Source: Trichoplusia ni (Eukaryota; Arthropoda; Insecta; Lepidoptera; Noctuidae). Taken from it: a DNA stretch of 64,000 nucleotides. The notes beneath the pieces are model-generated. The model did no database searches. It was given only the letters and a program-made list of their open reading frames with translations, and had not been told where the DNA came from. The stretch covers positions 11,222,001-11,286,000 of the forward strand of contig NC_039488.1 of NCBI RefSeq assembly GCF_003590095.1, given 5' to 3'. The translations under genes were made by a program, and so were the position numbers. Below, piece by piece: positions 46,606-58,918 of the stretch (position 1 is the stretch's first letter; each line of letters begins with the position of its first letter).

Positions 46606-46902
46606 TCACACGTCCTCCGTCTTGTAAGAAGCTTCACCTGTATCCTGTGCCCTTCTCAGCCTGGGCACCACTCGACGAAGAGAATGTCGCAAGATTTCCT
46701 GCCGCATCAGATGCCCATGACACTTTTTATACAATATCATCAGGACGTAACAGGCTCCCAGACAAATGATGAACGTCACAATCATCAGTAGTATTATACT
46801 CGTGACACTTGCGTGGGCCATAAATTGAGTAATATCTGCTCCATTGGAACCACCAGCGTTCTGCGCAATGAGTACCTCTTCCTTAGATACAGACTTTCCC
46901 AT
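46606..46902 (-). CDS. Leader ORF: small putatively myristoylated membrane protein of the gypsy element
   Basis: 98 codons from the ATG at 46902. The frame can be extended three codons upstream to a TTG, but the ATG gives MGKSVSKEE, a fit to the N-myristoylation signal (Gly-2, Ser-6). One transmembrane segment follows (SIILLMIVTFIICLGACYVL), then a juxtamembrane YKKCHGHLM with a possible palmitoylation cysteine, and a basic/acidic tail. It lies between the primer-binding site and gag, on the coding strand. The function is unknown; membrane targeting of particles is a guess. Confidence 0.6.
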   Translation of the reverse strand: MGKSVSKEEVLIAQNAGGSNGADITQFMAHASVTSIILLMIVTFIICLGACYVLMILYKKCHGHLMRQEILRHSLRRVVPRLRRAQDTGEASYKTEDV

Positions 46903-47097
46903 TTTCGACAATTAAGTAATAAAGTGGACTTGAATACAGAAACAACACACAGCGAACAGGTGTCGCGATAAAGATTAGCTGCTTAGTAACATTCATTATT
47001 ATAACTTTGCACTGAGCCACGTCCAGAGTTCATATGTAATTCTTGAGAAACCCTTTTATGGGCAACGGAATGTAAATACTTTCGCGAACCCGAATCG

Positions 47098-47117
47098 CGC
47101 CTCTGGCAGGGTCGCCA
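47098..47117 (-). other. Primer-binding site of the gypsy element
   Basis: On the minus strand TGGCGACCCTGCCAGAGG directly follows the 5' LTR. A TGG start matches the CCA end of a tRNA primer. I did not assign which tRNA. Confidence 0.7.
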
Positions 47118-47258
47118 TGAGGTGTCGGGTGTGGAATCAAACGATTGTTTCAAATAATACGTGTTTATTATAGGAACCCCGACATAGAACTGGCTTAGGA
47201 TAGCCTAGAACATACAATAATATAGCAGCATATATACGTAAAGTATTTCTACTCTACA
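47118..47258 (-). repeat. LTR, upstream (5') copy of the gypsy element
   Basis: Identical to 41142-41282. It is followed by ATAT (47259-47262), the right half of the 4-bp target duplication, at the edge of an AT microsatellite (47258-47284). Confidence 0.95.
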
Positions 47259-47284
47259 ATATATATATATATATATATATATAT
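47258..47284. repeat. AT microsatellite
   Basis: About 13 AT units directly at the insertion point of the gypsy element, which makes the exact target duplication ambiguous. Confidence 0.85.
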
Positions 47285-47787
47285 TTCTTTCTTTTATATA
47301 TACATAAACTTCGAAAAACTTTTATATTTTTCTCGAGGTAACTCTTCAAGTTACGTACTAAAATAATAAACTACTTTTCTAACATCTTGAATATTAAAGT
47401 TTGAAATGCCTTATGAAATATTAATAGCAAGTCGAGTTGTTGTCGAAATGTATAACAATACCCGCAGGCGCTGGCTAAGTTCCTTTTATGACAACTTAAA
47501 CATGAGTTTACAGGATCTTTAAACATTAAATTGTATTTGAGAGCGAAATAATAGCTAGTTTATTAGAAGTACAAGGGAACAATAAAATTACTTGATAGAA
47601 CTTGACCGTGTTATTGCGCAAGTTTGGAAGGGTTGGGTTAATGCCACAATCAACTTTTATATTAGGCATGTATTTTCGTAAATACTTATATCGTCTTCTT
47701 ATCGATACAAGATACTTCGTCCAACTTAATACTGTCTCTCTTTTCCTTTTTTCTGAACACGGCGAAAACGACTTCTGCTTTTAAAAA

Positions 47788-47998
47788 TTAATCCTTGTGT
47801 CGCGGGGATTTTGTAAACACTCCGTCACTTGCACAAAGACACCGAGACACAGGATAAGCATCCGTAAATCACACAAATGCTTGCCTTACGCGAGGATCGA
47901 ACCCGCGACACGTCGCTCTCAGTGGGATTGGCGAGTTGACCTTATCCACAGTGTAATAATACTACTGTGCCTCATCCACTCGGCTATCCGTGCGTGTC
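47788..47998 (-). repeat. tRNA-derived SINE, family 2 (reverse)
   Basis: The complement has the head gcacggatagccgagtggat, box B cgggttcgatcctcgcgta, and the end motif ccccgcgacacaaggatt. It is slightly expanded in the head region. Confidence 0.75.
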
Positions 47999-48427
47999 AT
48001 AAATGTAATTGCTTAACTACACAACTAATTCTACCACTTATCAAAGTATGGTAGGAAATTAGTTGACGAAACTCAAAACCTATTTAACGGTTCTTTGACA
48101 TCTAATTCCCTTATCAAAAACAATTTATTATTAAACGGTACCGTTTAAAAAGGTACTGATCAAACCAAAATAAGCAGAAGTAATTTAAAAGTTGAGCTTT
48201 ATGAAACAGCTGTCATAACTGCGGGGTTGAATTAATGGGGTTTAGTCGACACGGAATAATAGATTACGACAACCTCTTATCTGAGATGTAACGCCCACCC
48301 TGAACACAAAGCACCTTTGATGTCGTTTTATGGTAAATTAAAGTATACAGTTTTACGAAAAATCGATACATCCGTTACGGAATAATGCTGTCATTGAAAC
48401 TATGGTAGACTATACTTGAGTTCCACA

Positions 48428-48592
48428 CCAAACGAGCTCGCGACCTATCGCGGGTTCGATCCCGGCGTAGGACAAGGTTTTGTGTGATCCACGAATGGTT
48501 GTCCTGAGACGGGATGTCGTTGTGTGGTTTGGGCGTTGTGTTATCCCTTGCGAATTGCGACATATGGATTAGAATCCTTAACGCGGGTGTCG
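48428..48592 (+). repeat. tRNA-derived SINE, family 2 (partial)
   Basis: cgcgggttcgatcccggcgt, then gtgatccacgaatggttgtc and the end ttaacgcgggtgtcg. Confidence 0.65.
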
Positions 48593-49770
48593 ATTTTTTT
48601 TTAATAATGTGATCTCATAAATTTTTTCTACCTTATTTTTGAATTCTTATTGAAAAAGTAAGTACCTAACCAACTAAGCAAATATTTTTATTATGATCAA
48701 AGTCGTCTCGTACGAAAAGGCTAAATAATTCATAGAAAATTCAAATGGTAGGTACGTTTTAAAATAAGTTTTCTTTACCGGATTGTCTTGAAAGTTTTGA
48801 GGTTGTGAAAACAGCTGTTCCGAAGGTCTCGATAAAAGCGTTATTGAGTTTATCTCAGAGTGAATCAGCAAAAATCTGGCTTTTAGCCCTATCAAAGGCT
48901 GAATCCGTTCAACTTGAACTAGGTTAACCTACTTTCTCATCCTTTTTAAATTTTATCAACAAAGATAGTCGAATTGAAATAGAACCTCTCTCGGGAGTTT
49001 AAAATATCGCAGCAATTATTTTAGTAGTTGAAAATAGAACAACAAATTTTATCGTAAAACTTAGTATTTATCACGAGATAGGTGATTATGTTTCAAGTCG
49101 GTAGCCTTAGAGTCCATCTCCTGTCATGTGTTTATATAGCATTTGTTCATGTATCGAACACTGATTCTGATGAGAATCAGTATCAGAATATCAGAAAGAA
49201 ACCATGATATAAGAAATAAGAATCTTGAAAAATGTTAGGTTACGCTATATAAAATCTGGCTTTATACCTAATATTGCGCATAATTATGAAATCGTTTTCT
49301 TCAAAATGTAGGTAGGTACTAGGCATTTTTGTTCGAATTAGAGTACTGTTTTCTAAGTTAAATAAGAAACCACTGTTAGTGAAAAAAAGAGAAATTAATA
49401 TCACACTATGTTATTTTATTTGTCGGTTATGTATAAGATTGTTAACAACACAACACCGATGCCAATTATTTGAACTGAGTAGCAATTCTGAGAAATTAAG
49501 AAAACGTTTTGTATGCAAGCGTGACTGTCTGCTTGCGCGGACATTGATTTGTAATTCAGTCTGGTGCAGGCCGTTTTGATAAGTATTAGAAAACGCCACA
49601 TTCAGACATGTATGAATGTATGACACTCGATAACTTTCAAAGTAGTAAGTAATTGTAGGAATACTAAGAAATGTCACGTCCAGTCGATTAAATAGATAAA
49701 AAAATATATATTTTGTCTTTAAAATATAATTTTGTATATTATACTATACAAGGTACCTAAATACAAAAAT

Positions 49771-49945
49771 ACCGAGTGATTGCGGTGTCCACACCGCACC
49801 CACTGGGAGCGACGTGTCGCGGGTTCGATCGACGCGTAGAATGATCCACAAATGTTTGTTCTGAGTCAGAGTATCTTTGTGCATGTGATTTGTATGTTTG
49901 TAAAACACCCCGCGAAACAAGAATTAAATTCCTGTAGGAGTCGTT
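49771..49945 (+). repeat. tRNA-derived SINE, family 2
   Basis: cgcgggttcgatcgacgcgt, then gatccacaaatgtttgttct, ccccgcgaaacaagaattaa and gtaggagtcgtt. Confidence 0.7.
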
Positions 49946-51451
49946 TTTAAAAAATAAATGAAAAAAAAGTTTTTGTTATTAAATTTCCAGTTTTCATCAT
50001 GACTGCACTTGGTTTATCACTGCCAACTCAATCCCATTAATTTATACAACCTATCAAAATTGATACGTACACATTTTAACCAGAAGGTGTAACCTAACAA
50101 ATATACAAACAAATATTCACTTTGATAATAGATTGAACATATATTAACACTGCTCTGACCCATAGTACTTCACGAAGTAGTAAGAAAACAGTATATTTAG
50201 TAACAGTCATCTCATAATCATCTGTGGCTCATCTCGACATGACCGGCGTACTTATTTCATCCCTACTTTCCTTCCTTATACCAAAGTGTCGTTATTATTC
50301 CGTGCGGAACCCTAATGGTTCTTACGTAACTCGAAGAGGCTTCTAGAAATGTTTAACTATTTGTTGCCTTTTGAATACAAACTACAAATTTGTCTAGACT
50401 TAAGTGAATAGTAGTTTTTTGCTGTTTTTGAGTAGTTACGTATCAAAAATGTATTTTTAGAATTCCAAAAGTGTTTTAAGGTTTGCGTAACCAAAGTGTA
50501 AAAGGAACCCTAAGTGGTCTAATACTAAGTGGTCCCTGGCTGTCTGTCCGTCCGACGCTAGGGTTTATCTCATGAACCGTTATATCTAGATAGTTTGGAT
50601 TTTCAAAGATGATATTCATGTTCACGCTATAATGACAAATTTGGTGACAAATAGGGTAAAAATATTAACACCAGTTTTTTTTATTTGTTTGTAAGTTTTC
50701 TAATCAAATATATCGTACAAACTGATCGAAATATAAACTACACAAATTTTCCATAAAAATACCATCACAACTGCAATACAATCCCAACCTTATATTCAAC
50801 ACATAAAGTTTAATTTCAATCAAACGCCTATACTAAATAACATTAATGATAGCACATGTCCAGTTCACAAGTTGGCCAACGGAGCCGGGTCACAGATTGA
50901 CGGGACCGAGATACTAACATAACATTATGTTGGGTAAGTTTGAATTTAGAATATGTTGCCAGTACTATTATGTATACTTCCTTACATTCCTTACATATAC
51001 CACTCATTTATTCCATTTTTATTTCATCGGCTACAAATGGAATAAATCAGTGGTATTTTTTTTTGGGGTTTCGTCCTCTGTAACCAGGTTTTTTCTTAAA
51101 AACTGTGACAGCTAGACAGCGGAAATTTTGAGAAATCATGAAATTCTTTTGCCACTATAATATAAAAAAAAAACATTTTTTTTTCTTCTTTTTTACTATA
51201 GGTATCTATTTACTCTGGGTCGCATTTCATTTTCATTCATTCAAAGCAGATCTTTTCATACACAAAAATCACACATTCACACATATACGTACCTAACTAA
51301 TCCCTCAAATATTATTTAAAGATTGCCTGGTATCGTTTGCCGCGAGCTATCCACGTAATGACGTAATAACTCGACATGCCTAATTGGCAATAATTTCATT
51401 AGACGCGGAAGTTAAATAATCCTCCTTAATAAAATTTGTGTTTTTTTTTAG

Positions 51452-51535
51452 TGAATACCAGGACACATCTTTAATCTTTCCTTTGTGTAGATTTTCGTCT
51501 TTGACAAGGAATTCCTTACCAGGCACACCATTGAT
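51452..51535 (+). CDS. Weak candidate for the next receptor exon
   Basis: After a T-rich acceptor (gttttttttttag-like) the frame needed after exon 8 stays open: Thr (split codon), EYQDTSLIFPLCRF and onward. No good donor is present (GAA|GTAGCC at best) and the sequence shows no kinase or other motif. Listed only because the phase fits. Confidence 0.12.
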
Positions 51536-52679
51536 TCTGGAAGTAGCCTTCTTCCCCCCTTTAAAAAAACAGCACCTAAATTCTGTTATACGTTGGTGTT
51601 TGATAGTTGTAATTGAATACGAATCCCCTTCGTAGAATACGGTACTCGACTAAATCAACTATCCCCGACGTAGCTTGAGCAAAAAGCAGATTAGGATCTT
51701 CTATAACTTTTTTATAATACTCTGAAAAGTGAAAACTAACCTAACTTTATTCTTTGAGCGTGAGTTCAAAAAGGTATATAAGCAAAAATAGAAGTTACAT
51801 TATGTATATTGATTAGGTAATCATACGAAGTCAAATCTCCGTCCATTACGAGACAAATGAGAAAACACTAAGTAAATACATTTAAAAAAACAATTGATAT
51901 TATTGGGCGTGCCGACAGTGGTTAAAGCGATGGGTACACCTTACAAGCGATGGGTACATTATCGAATCAAAGTAATTCTTTCACAAGAAGTTATGGAAAG
52001 AAGAGGACTCAATTGAGAGCAAATCTTTTTAAAACTAAAAATCATATCATTCAAAGCAAACTTTATTTGTTAAACATAATATGTTCGAAAACGTCTAGTC
52101 TATGAGATGGTTCACCGCCAAGGGTGTACAATTGTATAAAAGGAAAACCAATACAAACTGAAATCAAACATTACTGAATGATGCAACAAATCAAAAAATA
52201 GAAAAATAAATCAATTTTATAAATATATATTAAGTTATTCAAAGACTACCTATTGCCCACGGGTCCGCCCGCTACATATCAAAAAAGATCCCATGAGAAC
52301 ATAAAAGTGAGATAAAAACGAATGTGCAAATCCTGCTTATAAACTATCTATGTATAAACTTTCGCGATTATAATATAGTAGGATTAGGATAAGGGCTAGA
52401 ATAGTAGGATACACTGTAAGTACGGCTAAGCAAGACATTAGTCTGTTGTTAACTGAGTGAGACAGTGTATCCGAGACAAAACTGTCATGTCCTAAATAAG
52501 GACTCATGCTAATGGTCAATCACTTGCTATGCTCATTCGTCACAGTATCATTATAGCTTCATATGACCTATGAACTAAAGTATGATTGGACTTAGCCGTT
52601 TTATAATATAGCCTTCATTATCTGCTTTATACAAAGTAAGGGAACCTTACGATGCGACGCTGTTTTCTTAATAAAATTA

Positions 52680-52875
52680 CGCCCTCAGTAAGGAATTTAA
52701 TCCTTATGTCACGGTTTCATAAATATTTAAGTCCCATGCACAAAGGTACCCAGACCTAGGACTGGCATTCGGAGGATCACAAAATTGATTGTTCTACACG
52801 GGGATCGAACCCGCGGCACATTGCGCTCGATGGGTTTTGCTTGGTCACTTCTACCACTCGGCTATCGGTGCACTC
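52680..52875 (-). repeat. tRNA-derived SINE, family 2 (reverse)
   Basis: The complement shows gcaccgatagccgagtggta, cgcgggttcgatccccgtgt and the terminal ttaaattccttactgagggc. Confidence 0.75.
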
Positions 52876-54589
52876 TTTCCTGTAATTGACTTTTTAATTA
52901 AATTATTCATTCATTTTTGTTTCCTAGGTTGTGCTTTTGTTTCTTTGCTATGTAGCATCGCTTTGTGTATGCCATATACACATAAATATTTCCCGAAGCT
53001 ATTAAAATTGGGTCGAACTCTCGCAGAACCTACTTAAAGTAATTTTAAAGGCAACTGTATCTGTGTTTGGACGGTTAGTTTATTTTCGTTCGAAATGTTG
53101 TTATTATTTCCTTTGTTTAATGTAAAATGTTAGGTAATGTTGTTTGCTTTTCTGTTTCTCTCTACTATGAACTATAATGTTAAGTACATATTACTTCTGG
53201 ACAATAGAGTATTAAAATCAACATTGAATTTTGATTTACTATTATAAATTTGGATTATATGTATAATTGAAAGTGGTTTAATTAAATTAGATTTCAGTTT
53301 CAGTAGCTTCATGGAATAAATAACTAGCTATTTTTAAACTTGCTAGTTTTTTTTCATTCCAGACGTATGTTTGAGACAGCTAATTATATTTCATTTGTTT
53401 ACGTAAGTACTTAAAAATGGTAAATAATTATGGTGTGTATTTAGTTAACAGCTTAGTTTTCAAAACAAAAGCTATTAAAAACAATAACAAGGCTTATAAT
53501 ACAGAAACAATTATACCACTGAAATCTAAAAAAATACGGTATAGTTTAGTATGCTTAAAGACCTACGATACTTAGCCAAACAAAACACGAAGGCGTCAAA
53601 AATAAAACACCTCTCATTTGAAGGGTTATAAATGATGAGCACCTAAACAAATACAGTCCGCAAATCAAACAAGATCAGCACACATTTTAATCAAATCAGC
53701 AACCTTTGAATATTGGAATTTGATTCCTAACCCCTTCAGGTATTCCGAAATAATCAAATTAGTTCATCTAAACAAATGACCGGTGTTTGTTTGTAAATTT
53801 GGTTCTATTTATCAAACGCCAGAAATAGCCTTGAACAAATAATGTTTCTGCCGACGCTGCATGCTAAGTTTGAAATTTGCTGACGGTATCTTATTGAAAA
53901 TTTTGGGTTTTCTTGTCGGGAATTTTAATTTTGGAAGACTTTTGATCTTCAATAGATTCGACGCCTCTTCCTACCAATCCTCAAAAGACGGCTACCAGTT
54001 TCGTTGCCTGTAGTCGTTCTTGTCCAACTGTCCATCCACCATGGTTCATGATAGACAGAGTGGTGACAGATAGTCGTGTAGACCGCGGAGCTTCAGTAAA
54101 CATGATAATACTATCAATCCTTTGTTTACGAGACTCTAAAACACGACTGTACTCTTCTGTTTACGAGATATTTGCTTTGATTGAGTTAATTTTGTGTTAA
54201 GCATTTATTATACGAGTAAACATCGTCTCAAATATAATATTTTATATGAACATCCAAGGAGTTCAAAGTAACTTGTGGCACCGGAGATTAACGAATAATT
54301 GGGTTTCGGTTTGGCGGTGCGGCATCTGTTGGACCTATTTATTCAAAAATTCTTACTGTTTGGTATTGATCTGTGAGCTTAGCGGCAAACATTATGTAAA
54401 TGAAACAGACTATTTTTGTTCATAGCTTTTATGTTATATTTAATTTTTATTGCTTAATACATTTTTAAATGAAGTCATACAGTTTCCTTGGTAATGTTCT
54501 GCTTTAGAAAATCGAAAAGTATTTGTTTCCTCATTTTGCCGATATTACTCACTTTTTAAAAAATCCGACCATTTAAATACTATGGTAGA

Positions 54590-54865
54590 TGTTTGACTAG
54601 GTTGGTGTGCATGGGTAACCATCTCTATGCCATAACGAGTTCCTCCTTTCCTTCTGAAGGCACTTAACATTGTGGGTCGCGCTAAAAACTAGTCTGACAT
54701 TATTGTCAGACTAGTTAAGGTCTAGTCTCTAAGGGTTATCGATTTGTCCAGGTAACTTTGTTTAGCTAGGTTGTTTAGGAGATAGGCGGTCGCTCCTTGC
54801 TGCATCCGTTTAGACTGGAAGCTTACTCCAACAGAGTTGGCATAAGGCTAAAGTGATGATGGCTG
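54590..54865 (+). repeat. 5S-derived SINE family, with an internal perfect hairpin
   Basis: The head remnant gcatgggtaaccatctctat and the gagttcctcctttccttctg body lead to the aagcttactccaacagagtt tail. In place of the usual body after gtgggtc, a perfect hairpin is present: AACTAGTCTGACA (54687-54699), loop TTAT, complement to 54716. Confidence 0.7.
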
Positions 54866-54930
54866 CAGAAGATTGTACAAGTAGTTTTCTCACAGCCTTG
54901 ATCTGCACGACGTTTTTATAAACTTGACTG

Positions 54931-55127
54931 AACGGATAGCTGAGTGGTTGAGGTCATCCCGGCAAAACCACTGTGAGCGACGAGTCGCGGGTTCGATCCC
55001 CGCGTAGGACAAGCATTTGTGTGATCCTCGAATGCTTGTTCTGAGTCTGCGTGTCTTTGTGCGTGTGAGTTGTATGTTTGTAAACCCCCCGCGACACAAG
55101 GATTAAATTCCTTACTGCGGGAGTCGT
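54931..55127 (+). repeat. tRNA-derived SINE, family 2 (best copy)
   Basis: aacggatagctgagtggttg (box A region), cgcgggttcgatccccgcgt (box B), then gtgatcctcgaatgcttgtt, gtgcgtgtgagttgtatgtt, ccccgcgacacaaggattaa, ending actgcgggagtcg. Both Pol III boxes are intact, but the tRNA fold is interrupted and the body continues, so it is a SINE. The reverse-strand frames here are artefacts. Confidence 0.85.
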
Positions 55128-55404
55128 TTTTTATAATATTGTTTAACACAAAAACCAAATTAAATTCAAAAAGTCAGACTAAGCCCACTTTCAAATTCAT
55201 ATTTACCAAGTATAATGCTTGAATAGACTTTCAAACCTACTTACAATTTATTCATATGATCGTCATTTGTCGCGATGTCACTGTGGTTACCGCAACGAGG
55301 ATCAGTCACTTGTCAGGTAATCTCGGAGTGATTGACATTCGATTTATTGGCATAAAGATTGCTTCATACTGGGGCCTGCTACCACATCGAAAAATAAGTG
55401 TTGC

Positions 55405-55435
55405 TGTTGAAAAGAGATGCTGCTCTACACTCCTT
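55405..55435. repeat. Recurring palindrome, half copy
   Basis: gttgaaaagagatgctgctc, then tacactcc: one arm only. Confidence 0.35.
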
Positions 55436-55794
55436 TAAGTGGTGTCTCCCTACCACAGACACCCCTAAAAGAGTTCATTTTTAAGTATATTCTCATTTGT
55501 TATTTCTATTTTTGTACGAACGGATATAAATTTGCAAATGTAGGAGTAGCACGTTTGAAGTTGACAAACGATGACAGAAGAAAAACAAATACTTAGGTAT
55601 AATTTCTTTGGATATACGGTATAACTAGAGTATATATGTAATTTTATTTTTAGGAAACTAAAATATTAAAATTATATGTTGGAACAATTTAGTTGTTAGA
55701 TCATGCGTCAAGCATCACGCGTCTTTAAATTCATCCTTCATATTATTGGCTTATAATTCATCCTACATATTATTATATCCTATATATTATTTAT

Positions 55795-55980
55795 ATTATA
55801 AACGCAAAAGTTTGTAACTCTTGCAGTTAAACCACTGGACTGGATTTGAACGAAATTTGATACACAGATAGCTTAAAACTTGGATTAAAACACGGGGCAG
55901 TTTTATCCCGGTATTTTGTTCCCGTGGGATCATATTCAATTTTTAGCGCCAACAGCAGCTGGCAACCGATAGTCTTTTAT
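55795..55980 (+). repeat. Interspersed repeat ending near aacagcagctggcaacc
   Basis: Shares gatacacagatagcttaaaa and cttggattaaaacacggggc with a diverged copy at about 11630-11751 (gtacacagatagtttgtaat, then ggcaacagctat). The CAACAGCTA-type end suggests a second Helitron-like family. Assignment is tentative. Confidence 0.45.
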
Positions 55981-56307
55981 AATTGAAATTTTATTAGGTG
56001 TTGGTGTATAGATACCTTTATAACAAAATTATACAAGCGTAAACGCACGGCTATCATTTATAAAGCACATCAATGTGATTTGTGTCACTATTACGTAAAG
56101 TCAGCAACTTTTAACTGAGTTTGTCTCTTGAGGCAGAATAACCATTATTAAAATGAGTAACCTGATGGCCGAGTGGAGATCACTACCCGAAATCCGCAAT
56201 TTGGCGATTTTCAAGTAAACGATATTGGTAGGTTAATGCTTGTCTCTTTGGTCCCAAAGTTTTTAAGTCCCATAAGATTTGATGTGTAACTCCTTTAAAA
56301 TCTATAC

Positions 56308-56563
56308 TCTATACTAATATATAAATCTGAAGAGTTTGTTTGTTTGTTTGAACGCGCTAATCTCAGGAACTACTGGTCCAAATTGAAAAAATCTTTTTGT
56401 GTTGAGTAGACAATTAATCGAGGAAGGCTTTAGGGTATAAACCATCACGCTGCGACTAATAAGAGCGAAGATACAATGGAAAATGTGAAAAAAAACAGGA
56501 CGGGTATAAATCATAACTTACATCTTCTTCTACCCACGGGAACGAAGTCGCGGGCAACAGCTA
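56308..56563 (+). mobile_element. Helitron-like non-autonomous element, copy 3
   Basis: Same start and GTTT tract as 8236-8499; the 3' end is mutated to CTAT. The 66-codon reverse-strand frame lies wholly inside it. Confidence 0.7.
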
Positions 56564-56878
56564 TACTTCTATATAGACAAAGTTATAGTATATACTAAAA
56601 AGTAGACGCGTGGGTTTAAGAAAAGTAAAGATTGGATTATATTTGATTCAATACGACCTTTAACTACGTTCAAATCGTTCCCAAATCTTTTTATCAAAGG
56701 AAAATGGCTCTTATTGTAAAGGAAATCATAATTTAATTCAAGTACCGACGATTTGTTAGAGAATAGGTAAATCCATCCATTAAGTAAACTTAGTTTAAAA
56801 TAAAATGAGGCCAAACTAAAAATAATCAAATTTACATGCCGAAATCATAACACAATAATTCTCATTTACTCGTACTAA

Positions 56879-57080
56879 TATCATTATCGGTCTAGCCTTT
56901 TCCCAACCATGTTGGGGTCGGCTTCCAGACAAACCGGATTCAGCTAAGTACCAATGTTTTACAAGGAGCGACTGCCTATCTGACTTCCTCTACCCAGTTA
57001 CCTGGGCAACACGATACCCCTTTGTTAGACTGGTTGTCAGACTTTCTAGCTTCTGATCACATGTAACGACTGTCAAACTA
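56879..57080 (-). repeat. 5S-derived SINE family, headless copy
   Basis: The plus strand reads ggtctagccttttcccaacc, then tgttggggtcggcttccaga, tgttttacaaggagcgactg and tgggcaacacgatacccctt: tail and body in reverse. Confidence 0.75.
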
Positions 57081-57149
57081 ACTAATACTTATACTAAATA
57101 CGATTAAATTCACACATTGAAGCTTTGAAGACTGCGTCACGGCAATTCA

Positions 57150-57367
57150 GGGCCCCAATTCTGCTATTTACAATGGACGATGACTGAATGGCAATTGGAT
57201 TAAATTTGAAATTATTCCTATTCTCTTAAACACTAACGAAAAATTCATTGTATTCACCTTGAGTGTGTCGTCTTATACCTTCTTTATCTAAAGAGAATAG
57301 TAAAAGTGTCGTTTTGAGTTAACTTTTCTTCCTTCATTGGCCATTGTAAATAGCAGAATCGGGGCCC
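57150..57367. mobile_element. MITE with ~29-bp terminal inverted repeats
   Basis: The left end GGGCCCCAATTCTGCTATTT continues acaatgg. The right end is its inverted copy with about two mismatches, ending at GGGGCCC (57361-57367). It is non-coding. A half copy sits at about 33685-33755 (ggccattgtaaatagcagaa, then tcggggc). No target duplication could be fixed. Confidence 0.65.
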
Positions 57368-58649
57368 ATGTTTATGTTATTAAAAGTCTATCACTTCCAA
57401 TTCTTCCCAAAGAGTTTCTCGCCATATCTAAAAATAAGGTGTTTATTTAAAGATTCATAATTCCGTCTCGTAAGAACATACGAAGTAATTACTTCATTAT
57501 TTTTAACCATTTAATACCTGTTTTCTGCCACCTATTTAATATTAGGCCCATTAGGTACCTAATTTGAAAGAGGCAAGTCAAAATATAATTGGCTAAGTTT
57601 AAAGCCTGAATGAAAATAATTTATAAATGGAGTAATTCCAATTTTGAGAGATTCCAAGATTGACGCAAACTAATTCAAGTTATGCAAGTCTTTAATATTA
57701 TTTATGGATGTTAGAACATTCGTAGATACTTCTATACGACCTGATAAGGAAAATAAACCATTTTCAGGGGATAAAACGGGACTAAGAATTCTCTGTCTGA
57801 CCGTCTGTTACCAGGCTGCGTCTCAAGAACGACAGCTAGTCGGTATAAATTTTCCAAATGATTGATTATTGTAGCCGCTACAACAAAATACAAATATGAA
57901 AAAGAAAGTCAAGGTTTAGCATTTTTGATTCGCAGTTTTTGCAGTCAAAATACTTGGCTTACCAGTTTTTCAAGTTGTATTTTGATTTTCCATGGAATTG
58001 CCAGTGTCGCGTAGAAGCTCTTGTGTGGGCTTTGAAGATTATTAGTTTTTATCTTGTTTTAGCACACAACCAGAGTTTGGCATTTTTATTACTATCGATC
58101 AAGCAAGATTGGAGCAAGAAAGCGAGCACAAAAGCTCGTTTTATTTAACGCTTGTTGACACTGTGTGATTCAATTTAAGTCTATTTTTCATTTCTTTCTA
58201 TTCATAAAACTTTAAACCATTTAGTTGAGAACTCTAAAGCAAGATAAACCGAAACTCGATGAGTGTATTTGACAGGTCTGTAATTGACTTCAGCCGGTAG
58301 ATCTCATTAATATTTTAGGTTGGTACATGAAAATACTGGTGGAAAGCGATTTGATTGAAACTTTTTACTCAGTGTTATTTCTGTGCGTCAATGTTTTTGA
58401 CATATTGGCCCAATTTTGATGTAGTTAAAGTTATTTTTTTAATTCTTATTTGAAAGTCTAAGCTATATGTATTACATGTTAACTTCAAATGCGCAAGTAC
58501 GTCTAACTGTTTGTCTGTTTTGCTTTCACGACCATATCAGAACCCGATTTAGTTATTTGGAGTGAAATTAGCTTGAAGTCCCAGAAACGGTATTCTTCTT
58601 AAATACGTATTCAGAGCATTGCAAAAAGATGCTACTTAAATAGATATAA

Positions 58650-58918
58650 CTAGCTATTGCCCGTGACTTCGTCCGCGTGGTTAGAATATATAGGTAAGTT
58701 ATGATTTATATCTGCCCTGTTTTTTCCACATTTTCCATTGTATCTTCGCTCCTTTTAGTCGCATCGTGATGGTTTATGGCCTAAAACCTTCCTCAATGAA
58801 TGATCTGTTGAACACAAAAATATTTTTTCAATTTGTACCAGTAATTCCTGAGATTAGCGAGTTCAAACAAACAAACAATCAAACAAACAAACTCTTCAGC
58901 TTTATATATTAGTATAGA
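58650..58918 (-). mobile_element. Helitron-like non-autonomous element, copy 4
   Basis: On the minus strand it starts TCTATACTAATATATAAAGC after an A and ends CGGGCAATAGCTAG before a T. GTTT repeats are present near the start. Confidence 0.75.

Noticed and set aside
54931..55003. Possible tRNA gene
   Set aside because: Same reasoning: several copies with a common downstream body and end motif mark SINE family 2.
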